A DNA stretch of 56,134 bases. Source: an uncultured bacterium (GTDB taxonomy: Bacteria; Verrucomicrobiota; Lentisphaeria; Victivallales; UBA1829). Numbering within the stretch: the first letter of the stretch is position 1; the number at the start of each line of letters is the position of its first letter. The DNA is taken from NCBI GenBank assembly GCA_900548385.1, contig URKJ01000035.1, positions 1 through 56,134 on the forward strand, read 5' to 3'. Made by a program: the position numbers and the translations under genes. The notes beneath the pieces were generated by a model. The model was not told the origin of the DNA. It was given only the letters and a program-made list of their open reading frames with translations, and did not search any database. Below, in pieces: positions 43,684-52,167 of the stretch.

Positions 43684-45873
43684 ATGCAGATCTCGTTTTC
43701 CAGAAAAACAAAGATGTTCCGCCTTGACACTCAGAACTCCACATACGCCATGATGATCGGACACGGCGGCGAACTCCGCCATCTCTATTACGGCGCCTCC
43801 ATTGCCGATGACGACATCACCGCGTTCGCCCATCGCCGCGACCGCGCGTTTTCTCCCTATCCCGAAGGCCTCACTTCCGAAGAATCGCTCAATATCGCCT
43901 GTCTCGAATACTCCACGTTCGGAAACGGAGACTTTCACAACACCGCCGCAGCTCTCCGTAAACAGAACGGTACAGCCGTCACTTCCGCTGTCTATAAAAC
44001 GCACACGATCACAAAAGGCAAAGCCCCCCTGCCCGGTCTGCCCGCCAGCTTCGCTCCGGAAAAACAGGTGCAGACTCTGGAAATCACGCTGACCGATACT
44101 TTTTCCGGCGCGCTCATCGTTCTCCGTTATTCGATCTTTGATGACAGCGATGTAATTGCACGCTCCGTAAAGATCGTCAACAAAAGCAAGGAGACGATCC
44201 GTATCGAAAAACTCATGAGCGCACAGCTTGACTTTGACTCCATGCAGTATGATATGGTCTATCTGCAGGGCAAATGGGCGCGGGAACGCCATGCGATGCG
44301 TACACCGCTTCAGCCGGGAATGCAGGGCTTCCGCAGCGCACGCGGCTCTTCCGGCCACCAGTACAACCCCGGCGTGGTTCTCGCGTCGAAAAACGCCACG
44401 GAACAGCAGGGCGAAGTCTACGGTATGCTTCTTCTGTACAGCGGCAGTTATGCCGTGGAAGTGGAGGCGGACGAATACGAATCCACCCGCGCAATGATCG
44501 GCATCAACCGCGAAACATTCAGCTGGACGCTTGAAAAAGGCGCCGAATTCAACTCGCCGGAAGCCCTGATCATGTTCTCCGCAAACGGCTTCAGCGGACT
44601 CTCCGCGCAGAGCCATGCGTTCCTGACCGATCACGTCATCCGCAGTCCGTGGAAACACGTCAAGCGCCCGATCCTCGTCAACAACTGGGAAGCCACCTAC
44701 TTCGATTTCACCGACAGCAAAATCTATGACCTCGCCAAATCCGCCTCCAAGCTCGGCATCGAAATGCTCGTGCTCGACGACGGCTGGTTCGGCGAACGCA
44801 ACGGCGACAACTCTTCCCTCGGCGACTGGTTCGTGAACAAAAAGAAAGTCGGCGACCTCGGCAGACTCGTTGCCAGGATCAACAAACTCGGCATGAAATT
44901 CGGTCTCTGGTTTGAGCCGGAAATGATCTCTGAAATCAGCGAACTTTACAAAACACATCCCGAATGGGTCCTCTCGGTCCCCGGCGGCAAACGCTCCCTC
45001 GGACGCAACCAGATGGTTCTCGATATGTCGCGCGGCGAAGTCGTCGATTATCTGTTTGAAGCGATTGCCGGAATCCTCCGTTCCGCAAATATCGAATACA
45101 TCAAGTGGGACATGAACCGCAATCTGACGGAAATCCATTCCGGCGCCCTTCCCCCGGAACAGCAGGGCGAAGTCGCGCACCGTTATGTTCTCGGCGTATA
45201 CGAGCTCCACGAACGCCTCCTGAACGAATTCCCGAATCTCCTCATCGAAGGCTGTTCGGGCGGCGGCGGACGGTTCGATGCGGGAATGCTCTACTATGTT
45301 CCGCAAATCTGGTGCAGCGACGATACCGACGCCATCGAACGCGTCAGCATCCAGCTTGGCACATCGCTCTTCTACCCGTCCGCCACAATGGGCGCGCACG
45401 TTTCCGTCTGCCCGAATCATCAGACACACCGCTCGGTCTCGTTCCAATTCCGCGGCGATGTCGCTCTTGCCGGAACATTCGGCTATGAACTCGACGTCAC
45501 CCGGCTCGACAAGGAGGACCAGCAGATGATCCGCGAACAGGTCGCCCGGTATCACAAATACAACGACCTCATCCGCGAAGGCACGTTCCACCGCATCACC
45601 GAAGGATTCGGACACGGTGACATCGCCGCATGGTGCTGGGTCTCCGCCGACCGGAAAGAGGCTCTTGTCACCGCGGTCCGCAAGTTCGATTCTCCGTGTG
45701 CGCAATCCCCCGTGGTCCGTCTGCGGATCCCCGGTCTTGACGCCGCGCGCAAATATACGATCGAAAACGGCGGAGCATTCCACGGTTCCACCCTTATGAA
45801 CGCCGGGATCAACGTCAGTAATGATCTGCGCGGCAACGCGGTCAGCGCTCTCTATCATCTGAAAGCAAAATAA
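43684..45873 (+). CDS. GH36 alpha-galactosidase, cytoplasmic
   Basis: The 729-residue protein has the N-terminal beta-supersandwich and the GH36 barrel. Visible motifs are NNWEATYFDFT, LDDGWFG, GLWFEPEM, nucleophile Asp476 in YIKWDMNRN, LLIEGCSGGGGRFD and the acid/base region CSDDTDAIER (544-553), which define the tetrameric bacterial alpha-galactosidases of about 730 residues. It releases galactose from raffinose-family sugars or galactomannan pieces. No signal peptide. ATG 43684 has AAGGA upstream, whereas ATG 43666 has none. crcB follows after 3 bases. Confidence 0.96.
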   Translation: MQISFSRKTKMFRLDTQNSTYAMMIGHGGELRHLYYGASIADDDITAFAHRRDRAFSPYPEGLTSEESLNIACLEYSTFGNGDFHNTAAALRKQNGTAVTSAVYKTHTITKGKAPLPGLPASFAPEKQVQTLEITLTDTFSGALIVLRYSIFDDSDVIARSVKIVNKSKETIRIEKLMSAQLDFDSMQYDMVYLQGKWARERHAMRTPLQPGMQGFRSARGSSGHQYNPGVVLASKNATEQQGEVYGMLLLYSGSYAVEVEADEYESTRAMIGINRETFSWTLEKGAEFNSPEALIMFSANGFSGLSAQSHAFLTDHVIRSPWKHVKRPILVNNWEATYFDFTDSKIYDLAKSASKLGIEMLVLDDGWFGERNGDNSSLGDWFVNKKKVGDLGRLVARINKLGMKFGLWFEPEMISEISELYKTHPEWVLSVPGGKRSLGRNQMVLDMSRGEVVDYLFEAIAGILRSANIEYIKWDMNRNLTEIHSGALPPEQQGEVAHRYVLGVYELHERLLNEFPNLLIEGCSGGGGRFDAGMLYYVPQIWCSDDTDAIERVSIQLGTSLFYPSATMGAHVSVCPNHQTHRSVSFQFRGDVALAGTFGYELDVTRLDKEDQQMIREQVARYHKYNDLIREGTFHRITEGFGHGDIAAWCWVSADRKEALVTAVRKFDSPCAQSPVVRLRIPGLDAARKYTIENGGAFHGSTLMNAGINVSNDLRGNAVSALYHLKAK

Positions 45874-45876
45874 CAC

Positions 45877-46257
45877 ATGCCTTCCGCCAAGCTGATCCCG
45901 CTGATTCTGATTGCAGGAATGCTCGGAACGCTGTGCCGATATGCCGGTTTGAAACTGGCGGCGGCACATGCCGGTTCGTTTCCGTTCGGAACCGCCGCGG
46001 TGAACGTCGCCGGAGCGTTCCTTGCCGGCTTCCTCTTCGCGGCAGCCAAAAGTCGTTTTCACGGACTCGAACCGTGGCTTCCGGTGCTTCTGATCGGCTT
46101 TCTCGGAGCATTCACCACATTCTCCACGCTCATGCTTGAAACGGTCAATATGATGTTCGCCGGAGCATGGAACAGAAGCATACTGAATCTGCTTGGTCAA
46201 AACGCCGCCGGGTTGCTGGCGGCGGCAGGAGGAATCGCGCTTGGACGCGTCATCTGA
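45877..46257 (+). CDS. crcB: Fluoride channel/exporter CrcB (Fluc)
   Basis: The 126-residue protein has four hydrophobic helices and the CrcB signatures GTLCRY, FGTAAVNVAGAFLAGF and the fluoride-path GFLGAFTTFSTLMLE. Fluc proteins form dual-topology dimers that let cytosolic fluoride out. It sits between GH36 and trmL in one apparent operon (gaps of 3 and 9 bases). No fluoride riboswitch is visible, so expression follows the GH36 promoter, which is unusual for a fluoride gene. Confidence 0.94.
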   Translation: MPSAKLIPLILIAGMLGTLCRYAGLKLAAAHAGSFPFGTAAVNVAGAFLAGFLFAAAKSRFHGLEPWLPVLLIGFLGAFTTFSTLMLETVNMMFAGAWNRSILNLLGQNAAGLLAAAGGIALGRVI

Positions 46258-46266
46258 GGAAAGATT

Positions 46267-46746
46267 ATGGAACAGCCCTTTTATCATATTACGCTCGTCG
46301 CGCCGGAAATTCCCCAGAACACCGGAAACATCGGCCGGATATGCTGCTGCACCGAATGCAGACTCCACCTTGTAGAACCGGTCTCGTTCTCTCTGGAAGA
46401 CAAATATGTCCACCGTGCCGGAATGGATTACTGGAAACACGTCGATTACCGCCGCCATGCCGACTGGGAAGCTCTGCTGGAAACGGCCGCCGGAGCGCCG
46501 CTCTATTTCTTCTCGACCAAGGCGGAAAAACTTTACTGGGACTGCCCGATGGAACCGGGTGCGTTCCTTGTGTTCGGCAGTGAGGGACACGGACTTCCGC
46601 CGGAGTTCCACCGACGTTATGCCGACCGCTTCTACACCATCCCGATGCCGGGAAATTTCAACCGCAGTCTGAACCTAGCGAACTCGGTTGCCGTTACGAT
46701 TTATGAAGGTATGCGGCGGCGGTTCACACAATCTCAGATCAGCTGA
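46267..46746 (+). CDS. trmL: tRNA (cytidine/uridine-2'-O-)-methyltransferase TrmL (SPOUT)
   Basis: The 159-residue SPOUT methyltransferase methylates the ribose of wobble position 34 in tRNA-Leu. It shows PEIPQNTGNIGRIC near the N-terminus, HLVEPVSFSL, the knot motif FGSEGHGLPPE and the C-terminal IPMPGNFNRSLNLANSVAVTIYE. The length and motifs match TrmL. An SD-like GAGGAAAG precedes the ATG. It is the last gene of the GH36-crcB-trmL set; no clean terminator follows, although several weak hairpins do. Confidence 0.93.
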   Translation: MEQPFYHITLVAPEIPQNTGNIGRICCCTECRLHLVEPVSFSLEDKYVHRAGMDYWKHVDYRRHADWEALLETAAGAPLYFFSTKAEKLYWDCPMEPGAFLVFGSEGHGLPPEFHRRYADRFYTIPMPGNFNRSLNLANSVAVTIYEGMRRRFTQSQIS

Positions 46747-47041
46747 TACGGTTTCCATTCCCGGTACATCCGCGGAGAACATCCGAGCCGTTTCCGGGGA
46801 AATAAATTTCACCACAAAAACCGGGACAAACAGGTTCGAAACAATACAAAACTCAAAGCGGAAAAAACAATAAATTCCATCGTTTTTTATGATGGTCGAA
46901 CGCCGGCAAGGAATATACAAATTATACGGTTGCCGGAGTTGGGTACCTTGTTTAAGGCATAAAGTATCAGAAACATTTTTCACATGCAGGCAAATTTTTC
47001 CCGCCACTTTTTCCGCCCCTGAGCAGCCGGGTACGCCGCCC
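46747..47041. other. Non-coding region with hairpins, no gene recognised
   Basis: This stretch between trmL and the adhE promoters holds no convincing coding frame. I see small inverted repeats: TCCCGG...CCGGGGA just after trmL, CCATC...GATGG around a T6 run (about 46877-46895), CCGGCAA/TTGCCGG (46903-46909 with 46930-46936) and CCTTGTTTAAGG (near 46950). They may end the trmL transcript or mark a small RNA; no known RNA family is recognised. Confidence 0.4.
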
Positions 47042-47070
47042 TTGACAAAAGAGAAACCGTATGCGATAAT
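47042..47070 (+). promoter_or_regulatory. Distal adhE promoter candidate
   Basis: Perfect TTGACA (47042-47047), 17 bases, GATAAT (47065-47070). It would give a long AT-rich leader (about 340 bases) before adhE. A half-palindrome TTTCACAA follows at about 47107-47114. Confidence 0.6.
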
Positions 47071-47244
47071 CTTTATTTACAACGCACCTCAAAAACATCT
47101 GTTATATATTTCACAACAATATCAAGCACAAACTTCCTGTTTTTTCAAAAAGCTTAAAAATCATATTTTCATTTCATCTATCGCATATTTTTGAGTATGA
47201 AAACCAAATTTTTACTGACATAGAGTTCTTATAACAAACGCTTA

Positions 47245-47262
47245 TTGTGTATTGTTTCACAG
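47245..47262 (+). promoter_or_regulatory. Rex-like operator upstream of adhE
   Basis: TTGTGTATTGTTTCACAG matches the inverted-repeat form TTGTGAA-N4-TTCACAA of Rex boxes in 12 of 14 defined positions. Rex is the NADH/NAD redox repressor that commonly controls adhE in anaerobes. The site lies between the two candidate promoters. The rex gene itself is not in the window. Confidence 0.55.
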
Positions 47263-47312
47263 TTAAATATTTTTCTCCAACATCTATTTTACACAAAAAT
47301 CACAAACAAGAC

Positions 47313-47340
47313 TTGAAATCTCTGTGAAATGATGTACATT
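47313..47340 (+). promoter_or_regulatory. Proximal adhE promoter candidate
   Basis: TTGAAA (47313-47318), 16 bases, TACATT (47335-47340), 79 bases before the adhE ATG. TGTGAAAT within the spacer could be another Rex half-site. Confidence 0.55.
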
Positions 47341-47419
47341 AAATGTCATCAAGATGAAAAACAAACTTTCAGAGAGTGAAAGACTTTTTCAGCAAACAGT
47401 GAAAACACGAGGTGAAAAT

Positions 47420-50044
47420 ATGGCAAAAAAAATTACACCGGAAACAGACACTAAGGCGGCTGAAGCAGAAAGACAGCTTCAGGAACTGAACGAAATCATC
47501 GCAAAAGTCAAAGCGGCGCAGACCAAGTTCGCGACATACACTCAACAGCAAGTTGACGACATCTTCCGGGCAGCGGCAATCGCCGCGAACGAAGCCCGTA
47601 TCCCGCTCGCCAAAATGGCGGTCGCGGAAACCGGAATGGGCGTGATCGAAGACAAGGTCATCAAGAACCATTTCGCCTCCGAATACGTTTACAATAAATA
47701 TAAGACGGAAAAAACCTGCGATACGATCGAATACGATGAGGGATTCGGTATCATAAAACTTGCAGAACCCGTCGGACTCATCGCCGGTATCGTCCCCACA
47801 ACGAACCCGACCTCCACGGCAATCTTCAAATCCCTTCTCGCGCTCAAGACACGCAACGGCATCATTTTCAGTCCCCATCCGCGGGCGAAAAAATCCACGA
47901 TCGAAGCGGCAAGAATCGTCCTTGAAGCGGCAGTCGCGGCAGGAGCCCCGGCGGACATCATCGGCTGGATTGCGGAACCGACCGTCGCCCTCAGCCAGCA
48001 CCTCATGAGCCATCCGATGATCAACCTGATCCTCGCGACAGGCGGTCCCGGAATGGTGAAAGCGGCATATTCCAGCGGCGTGCCCGCGGTCGGCGTCGGA
48101 GCCGGCAACACTCCCGCAGTCTTCGATGAAACCTGCGACATTCTCATGGCGGTCAGCGGCGTGCTCCAGAGCAAAACGTTCGACAACGGCATGATCTGCG
48201 CCTCCGAACAGTCCGTTACCGTCGTCGAAAGCATTTATGATGAAGTCAAAGCGGAATTCATCAAGCGCGGCGCATACATTCTCAACAAATCGGAAGCGAA
48301 AAAAGTCGGCGAGACCATCATCGTCGATCACAAGCTCAATGCAAAAATCGTCGGACAGAGCGCATACAAGATCGCGGAACTCGCCGGCGTCAAAGTTCCC
48401 GAAGACGCCAAAGTCCTGATTGCCGAAACCTCCGGCGTCGGCAGGGATTATCCTTTCTCCCATGAAAAACTCTCTCCGGTCCTCGGACTTTACAAGGCAA
48501 AAGATTTCGCGGACGCCGTCAACATTGCGGAAGCGCTTGTTGAATTCGGCGGAATGGGTCACACCAGCGTGCTTTACACCGATCCCCGCAACACCGACCG
48601 TATTACGGAGTTCGGAAACCGCATGGCGACCTGCCGCGTCCTGATCAACATGCCTTCCAGCCAGGGGGCTATCGGCGACGTGTTCAACTTCAAGCTCGAT
48701 CCCTCCCTGACTCTCGGCTGCGGCTCCTGGGGCGGAAACTCCGTCAGCCAGAACGTTACCCCGAAACATCTCTTGAACGTAAAAACGGTAGCACAGAGGA
48801 GAGAAAACATGCTTTGGTTCAGAGTCCCGCCGAAAATCTATTTCAAATACGGATGCCTCAGAGAGGGGCTCAGCGATCTCAGCGACAAAAAGCGTGCGTT
48901 CTTCGTCACCGACAAGTATCTCTACGAAAACGGTCTGCTCAACGACGCACTCCAATTCCTGGAGGAAATGGGGATCAAATCGGAAGTCTTCGCCGACGTT
49001 CTGCCGGATCCGACGCTCGGAACCGCCCGCAAAGGCGTCGAACGCATGAATTCCTTCCAGCCGGACGTCATCATCGCGGTCGGCGGAGGCTCCCCGATGG
49101 ACGCCGCAAAGATCATGTGGCTCCTCTATGAACACCCGGAAATTCATTTCGACGACATCGCGATGCGCTTCATGGACATCCGCAAACGCGTGTACAAGTT
49201 CCCGAAACTCGGCACAAAAGCCTCCCTCGTCGCCATCCCGACGACCTCCGGCACAGGCTCCGAAGTCACCCCGTTTGCCGTCATCACCGACGAAACGACC
49301 GGCAACAAGTACCCGCTGGCGGACTACGAACTGACCCCGTCCATGGCGATCATCGACACCCGTCTCGTCATGAACATGCCGAAGAAACTGACCGCCTATT
49401 CCGGAATCGACGCTCTGGTTCATGCGCTGGAAGCCCGCGTTTCCATTCTCGCCTCCGAATACACCAACGGCCTTGCCCGCGAAGCCGCGCGTCTCGTATT
49501 CAAATACCTGCCCGCCGCTTACGAAAACGGAACGGTCGACGAAAAGGCGCGTGAAAAGATTCACCACGCTTCCACGATCGCCGGCATGGCGTTCGCCAAC
49601 GCATTCCTCGGCGTCTGCCACTCGATGGCTCACAAACTTGGTGCGGCGTTCCATGTTCCGCACGGACTCGCCAACGCGCTGCTCATCAACGAGGTCATCC
49701 GCTTTAATGCAACGACCAAGCCGACCAAGCAGGGAACTTTCCCGCAGTACAAGTGCCCGGACGCCAAAGAGCGTTACGCCAGCCTTGCGGACTTCCTGAA
49801 ACTCGGCGGCAAAAACGATGATGAAAAAGTTGAGCTGCTCATCAAAAAGGTACAGGAACTGAAAGACAGACTCCAGATTCCGAAAACCATTCAGGAAGCC
49901 GGAGTTCCCGAAAAGCAATTCCTCGCCGCGCTCGACAAGCTCAGCGAAGACGCGTTTGACGATCAGTGCACCGGCGCAAATCCGCGCTATCCGCTGATCT
50001 CCGAAATCAAAGATATGTATCTTCGTGCATATTACGGAAAATAA
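47420..50044 (+). CDS. adhE: Bifunctional acetaldehyde-CoA/alcohol dehydrogenase
   Basis: AdhE reduces acetyl-CoA to acetaldehyde and then ethanol, using two NADH; it forms spirosomes in the cytosol. The 874-residue protein has an N-terminal aldehyde dehydrogenase domain with catalytic Cys260 (GMICASEQS) and a linker near KTVAQRRENMLWFRVP. The C-terminal Fe-dependent alcohol dehydrogenase has GGGSPMDAAK, GTGSEVTPF and the iron-binding GIDALVHALEA and HSMAHKLGAAFHVPHG segments. ATG 47420 has GAGGTG upstream; the in-frame ATG at 47354 has poor SD. The upstream Rex-like box suggests redox control. A strong terminator follows. Confidence 0.97.
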   Translation: MAKKITPETDTKAAEAERQLQELNEIIAKVKAAQTKFATYTQQQVDDIFRAAAIAANEARIPLAKMAVAETGMGVIEDKVIKNHFASEYVYNKYKTEKTCDTIEYDEGFGIIKLAEPVGLIAGIVPTTNPTSTAIFKSLLALKTRNGIIFSPHPRAKKSTIEAARIVLEAAVAAGAPADIIGWIAEPTVALSQHLMSHPMINLILATGGPGMVKAAYSSGVPAVGVGAGNTPAVFDETCDILMAVSGVLQSKTFDNGMICASEQSVTVVESIYDEVKAEFIKRGAYILNKSEAKKVGETIIVDHKLNAKIVGQSAYKIAELAGVKVPEDAKVLIAETSGVGRDYPFSHEKLSPVLGLYKAKDFADAVNIAEALVEFGGMGHTSVLYTDPRNTDRITEFGNRMATCRVLINMPSSQGAIGDVFNFKLDPSLTLGCGSWGGNSVSQNVTPKHLLNVKTVAQRRENMLWFRVPPKIYFKYGCLREGLSDLSDKKRAFFVTDKYLYENGLLNDALQFLEEMGIKSEVFADVLPDPTLGTARKGVERMNSFQPDVIIAVGGGSPMDAAKIMWLLYEHPEIHFDDIAMRFMDIRKRVYKFPKLGTKASLVAIPTTSGTGSEVTPFAVITDETTGNKYPLADYELTPSMAIIDTRLVMNMPKKLTAYSGIDALVHALEARVSILASEYTNGLAREAARLVFKYLPAAYENGTVDEKAREKIHHASTIAGMAFANAFLGVCHSMAHKLGAAFHVPHGLANALLINEVIRFNATTKPTKQGTFPQYKCPDAKERYASLADFLKLGGKNDDEKVELLIKKVQELKDRLQIPKTIQEAGVPEKQFLAALDKLSEDAFDDQCTGANPRYPLISEIKDMYLRAYYGK

Positions 50045-50059
50045 AACGTGACTTTTCCA

Positions 50060-50098
50060 AGATTCGGGTTATATTACTGTAACCCGAATCTTTTTTTA
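50060..50098 (+). terminator. Intrinsic terminator after adhE
   Basis: AGATTCGGGTTA (50060-50071) pairs perfectly with TAACCCGAATCT (50080-50091), an 8-base loop between them, followed by TTTTTTTA. Confidence 0.9.
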
Positions 50099-50126
50099 TG
50101 AAAATCCTGTACAGGAGGAACGTTTT

Positions 50127-50381
50127 ATGGCAAAACCGAAAATCACGGTCTGTATCGGCAGTTCCTGCTTCTCCAGAGGCAACGAACAAAACGTGGAAGT
50201 CGTTCAGAAATATCTGGACGAGCACAACCTGAAAGACGAAGTTGATCTGGAACTTGAGGGTTCTCTCTGCCAGGGACGGTGCGCGGACGGTCCCATCGTT
50301 GTTGTGGACGGGGAAGTCTATACCAAGGTGGACCGCGGCGTCATGCTGGACCTGATGAAAAAATTATTTCCGGAAAAATAA
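50127..50381 (+). CDS. Small NuoE-like [2Fe-2S] ferredoxin
   Basis: The 84-residue protein has the thioredoxin-like [2Fe-2S] ferredoxin pattern: CIGSSC (Cys9, Cys14) and CQGRC (Cys48, Cys52), with ADGPIVVVDGEVY between cluster and C-terminus. Such single-domain NuoE/HydC-like proteins pass electrons in hydrogenase systems. SD AGGAGG. It follows the adhE terminator by only 28 bases and precedes hydS by 70, so it may be expressed by terminator read-through or by an unseen promoter. The partner of the cluster is inferred, not shown. Confidence 0.87.
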   Translation: MAKPKITVCIGSSCFSRGNEQNVEVVQKYLDEHNLKDEVDLELEGSLCQGRCADGPIVVVDGEVYTKVDRGVMLDLMKKLFPEK

Positions 50382-50391
50382 GGAATTTCAT

Positions 50392-50421
50392 TTGCATTTT
50401 CCACACTTGATATGATATATT
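50392..50421 (+). promoter_or_regulatory. Candidate promoter for the hydS cluster
   Basis: TTGCAT (50392-50397), 18 bases, TATATT (50416-50421), 30 bases before the hydS ATG. An alternative -10, GATATA, lies at 16 bases. Boxes are moderate. Confidence 0.4.
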
Positions 50422-50451
50422 GTCCGTGAACCCCGAATTTACAGGATCATT

Positions 50452-52167
50452 ATGAATCAGAATTTCCCGATTTATACAACAGCGAACGAATGTCAGGACT
50501 GCTACAAATGCGTCCGTCACTGCCATTGCAAAGCGATCCGGATCATCAATGCCAGAGCCGCCGTGATCCCGGAATTGTGCGTCAGCTGCGGCGAATGCGT
50601 CAAAGTATGTCCGGCAGAAGCCAAGAAAATACGCTCCGATCTCTCCCGCGCCCAGCACCTGATCCAGTCCGGAGCGAAAGTTTACGCCTCGGTTGCCCCC
50701 AGTTATGTCGGCTACTTCAAAGGCATTTCCATCGGCAAACTCGCCGGAGCCTTGAAACGTCTCGGATTCACCGGTGTCAGCGAAACTGCGCTCGGCGCGC
50801 AGCTGGTCAGTTCCCAGACAGCCGAACTGCTCCGGAAAGCCGGACCCGGCGTCTATTTCTCCAGTGCCTGTCCCGCATCCGTGGACTTCATCCGCAAATA
50901 TTATCCGCAGTGGACCGAAAGCATCCTTCCCGTGGTCTCGCCCGTGATGGCTCACTGCAAACTATTGAAACAGATGTACGGAAATGACATTAAAACAATT
51001 TTCATCGGTCCCTGCGCCGCCAAAAAGAACGAGGCTGACCGGAACCCCGATGACCTCAGCCTTGCAATCACGTTCGCCGCGCTGGAGTCCTGGCTGAAAA
51101 GCGCAGGCGTCACCTGGGAATCCGTCGAAGAAACGGAACTGATCCCCTCCCCCGCGGAAGAAGGACGCCTCTACTCGCTGGAAGGCGGAATGAACGAAAC
51201 GCTCCGCGCTCCGGAAGTCGATGCGCGCCTGGTCGCTGTCTCCGGTCTTCCGAACATCGCGCGCATGATCGAAAAAGTCAATATGGAAGATATAAAAAAG
51301 AGCAGCACAAAACTCTTTGTCGAAATGCTTGCCTGTGACGGCGGATGCGTCAACGGTCCCGTCATGGAAAAAGGTTCTTCCAGAGTCGACGTCATGCTTG
51401 AAACGGCGTCGCATGCGCCGCGCCGCACCAGCGTCGGACGCGACGTTCCGGTCGATATTCAGCAGTATGTCTATCCGGACCGTCAGGAACTGCCCGAACC
51501 GGAGGAAGCCGCCATCAAGCAGGCTCTCGAAAAGATCGGCAAATTCTCCGCGGAAGATGAACTCAACTGCGGCGGATGCGGCTATAACAGCTGCCGGGAA
51601 TTCGCCCGCGCCATGCTCGACGGCAAGGCGGAAACCTCCATGTGTCTCTCGTATCTGCGCAAAATCTCCCAGAAGACCAGCAACGCACTGATCCGCTACA
51701 TCCCCGTTGCGGTCGTCATCACCGATCAGAATCTCCAGGTGCTCGAATGCAACCGCAACTTTGCCGAACTCTGCGGCGAGGATACCTTGCTCGCCTATGA
51801 TTCCTGCGGGAACCTGAACGGCGCCTATCTTTCGTCGATGATCGAATTCACGGATCTGTTTGAAAGCGTCCTTGCGAACGGCGGGGAGATCGAAAAGTTC
51901 AATCAGGTCTGCGGCGACAAGATCCTCAACATCAGCGTGTTCGCGATCAACGAGGGACAGACCGTCGGCGCGGTGCTTCAGGACGTCACCCAAAACGAGC
52001 TTAAACGCGAACAGATCGCCGAACGCGCAAAAGAGGTAATCCGCAAAAACGTCATGACCGTTCAGAAGATCGCCCGCTACCTCGGCGAACACATGGCCGA
52101 TACCGAAATTCTCCTCAAAGAAGTCGCCGGCTCCTACGCCGAACCCAAGGAGAACGAACGGAAATGA
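50452..52167 (+). CDS. hydS: Sensory group C [FeFe]-hydrogenase with PAS domain
   Basis: The 571-residue protein has two N-terminal [4Fe-4S] motifs (Cys14-Cys24; Cys43-Cys53), a complete H-cluster domain (SSACP with Cys140, GPCAAKK with Cys188, LACDGGC with Cys295 and Cys299), a further cluster motif CGGCGYNSC...C (373-398) and a PAS-like domain at about 412-520. Ala139 replaces the Cys that relays protons in catalytic enzymes, as in Thermotoga HydS, so low turnover and H2 sensing are expected. The stop overlaps the phosphatase start by 4 bases (ATGA), which links the sensor with its output. Confidence 0.92.
   Translation: MNQNFPIYTTANECQDCYKCVRHCHCKAIRIINARAAVIPELCVSCGECVKVCPAEAKKIRSDLSRAQHLIQSGAKVYASVAPSYVGYFKGISIGKLAGALKRLGFTGVSETALGAQLVSSQTAELLRKAGPGVYFSSACPASVDFIRKYYPQWTESILPVVSPVMAHCKLLKQMYGNDIKTIFIGPCAAKKNEADRNPDDLSLAITFAALESWLKSAGVTWESVEETELIPSPAEEGRLYSLEGGMNETLRAPEVDARLVAVSGLPNIARMIEKVNMEDIKKSSTKLFVEMLACDGGCVNGPVMEKGSSRVDVMLETASHAPRRTSVGRDVPVDIQQYVYPDRQELPEPEEAAIKQALEKIGKFSAEDELNCGGCGYNSCREFARAMLDGKAETSMCLSYLRKISQKTSNALIRYIPVAVVITDQNLQVLECNRNFAELCGEDTLLAYDSCGNLNGAYLSSMIEFTDLFESVLANGGEIEKFNQVCGDKILNISVFAINEGQTVGAVLQDVTQNELKREQIAERAKEVIRKNVMTVQKIARYLGEHMADTEILLKEVAGSYAEPKENERK

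Noticed and set aside
43540..46611. A 1,023-codon open frame antisense to GH36, crcB and trmL.
   Set aside because: It crosses three well-supported genes, contains no known motif and has low-quality composition.
46747..47041. A small non-coding RNA gene such as 6S or SRP RNA.
   Set aside because: Only short hairpins are present, without the conserved loops of those RNAs.
47369..49918. An 849-codon open frame antisense to adhE.
   Set aside because: A mirror of the adhE codon pattern; adhE is unmistakable on the + strand.
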